This document shows, piece by piece, positions 63,356-64,000 of a stretch of 64,000 bases of DNA. Position numbers and translations under genes: made by a program. Position 1 is the first letter of the stretch. Every line of letters starts with the position of its first letter. Origin of the DNA: Phycomyces blakesleeanus NRRL 1555(-) (Eukaryota > Mucoromycota > Mucoromycetes > Mucorales > Phycomycetaceae); assembly GCF_001638985.1 (NCBI RefSeq), contig NW_017265139.1, positions 1,178,001 to 1,242,000 of the forward strand, read 5' to 3'. The notes under the pieces are model-generated. The model saw only the letters and a list, made by a program, of their open reading frames with translations. It was not told where the DNA came from and did no database searches.

Positions 63356-64000
63356 ATGACAAACGCTGCCATTACAACCCAGGCCCCAGTAAAAGAAGTC
63401 CTTGATCTCAAGAAGCTTGCTGCTGCAGACAACTACTACTTGGTTACTCCTACTACTACCGTAATGTTGAAATCTGTCTACGAAAAAGCTAAAATATATA
63501 TATAATTTTTAATTTTAATTAATTGTATTAACCTTCTAATAGTATCCTGAACTTGAACCTTTTAAACATGTCGATGTTGGCCATCGCGCAGACCCAAAAA
63601 AGGCTTCTCTCTATGACAATGCTGAGAAAATCTTTGATTTGACTCCAAATGTTGGAACAGAAATTCACGGTATACAGCTCTCCAAGCTGACCAACCAGCA
63701 AAAGGATGATTTGGCTTTGTTGATTGCTGAACGCGGTGTTGTGTTCTTCAAAAAGCAGGATATTAACATCGTCCAGGGTGAAGACCTTGGCAGACATTAT
63801 GGTAGGTTTTCTTTTGATACGGCTCAATGGACATTTAATATTAATCAATTCCTTTAAATTTACTGTTATTAGGACCTCTGTAAGTGGAACCATCCTCACT
63901 TCAAAAGAAGTGTATTCATTAACTTCAGCTAACTCATTTAACTACTTAGTCACATTCACAATATTGGTGGCCACCCTCCCAACCATCCCTATGTCCTTCC
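63356..64000 (+). CDS. TauD/TfdA-type alpha-ketoglutarate dioxygenase, 5' part (runs off window)
   Basis: Exons 63356-63460, 63543-63801, 63873-63879 and 63950 onward give about 140 residues so far. PNVGTEIHGIQLSKLTNQQK and ERGVVFFKKQDI match the N-terminal part of fungal sulfonate/taurine dioxygenases (Jlp1-like), and GPLHIHNIGGHPPNHP continues past the microexon. The iron-binding HxD should follow beyond the edge. The family uses Fe(II), oxygen and 2-oxoglutarate to release sulfite from sulfonates. Exon 3 is only 7 nt (GACCTCT); without it the conserved HYGPLH junction and the phase both fail. The ATG follows a non-coding AT leader; the intron 1 donor is GTAATG. Confidence 0.85.

Overview
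The window looks like nuclear DNA of a filamentous zygomycete fungus (Mucoromycota, probably Mucorales; a Phycomyces-like genome is my guess, not shown by the sequence). The genes carry many short introns (about 50-150 bp) with fungal splice signals and CTAAT-type branch points. Intergenic DNA is very AT-rich and full of AT and trinucleotide microsatellites. The gene set is typical of fungal housekeeping, signalling and lipid genes. All multi-exon models below were built by hand from splice sites and reading phase. Each closes to a whole number of codons, but none was checked against RNA.

Left part (1-8 kb): a RidA/YjgF family gene, a four-helix MARVEL-like membrane protein, a nucleolin/Nsr1-like protein, and a cytochrome b5-fused front-end desaturase of sphingolipid delta-8 type. 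From 7.6 to 18.4 kb there are no host genes. This stretch holds a 780-bp foldback element, a smaller nested inverted repeat, and two abutting Tc1/mariner elements. The first Tc1 element has an intact transposase and near-identical 219-bp terminal repeats. The second has two in-frame stops.

Middle (19-30 kb): a two-finger C2H2 factor, a small three-exon gene missed by length-filtered ORF calling, and the most unusual object in the window. This is a 5.6-kb Mutator-like element with perfect 36-bp terminal repeats. Its transposase (FAR1-like zinc region, DDE core, SWIM finger) appears to be spliced in frame to a C-terminal OTU cysteine protease. The linker is built from tandemly duplicated 54-nt exons, each encoding a SUMO-consensus-like IKxE motif. 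One homopolymer indel breaks the transposase frame.

Right part (30-64 kb): an MFS_1-like/MFSD6-type transporter, a 15-exon Slt2/Mpk1-type MAP kinase, an S-adenosylmethionine decarboxylase, a GT49 (LARGE-type) glycosyltransferase, a patatin-type lipase of the TGL3/4/5-SDP1 family, a bHLH factor, a LINE reverse-transcriptase relic, the Rix1-complex WD protein Ipi3, a Kin1/MARK kinase, and the 5' part of a TauD-type dioxygenase that runs off the right edge. Odd gene-structure features are three GC-AG introns with the same GCAAGT donor plus a telomere-like coding repeat in the lipase, and a 7-nt microexon in the dioxygenase. The host genes show no operon-like co-function. MAPK (cell-wall integrity), Kin1 (polarity) and GT49 (Golgi glycosylation) are plausibly all linked to the cell surface, but that is only thematic.
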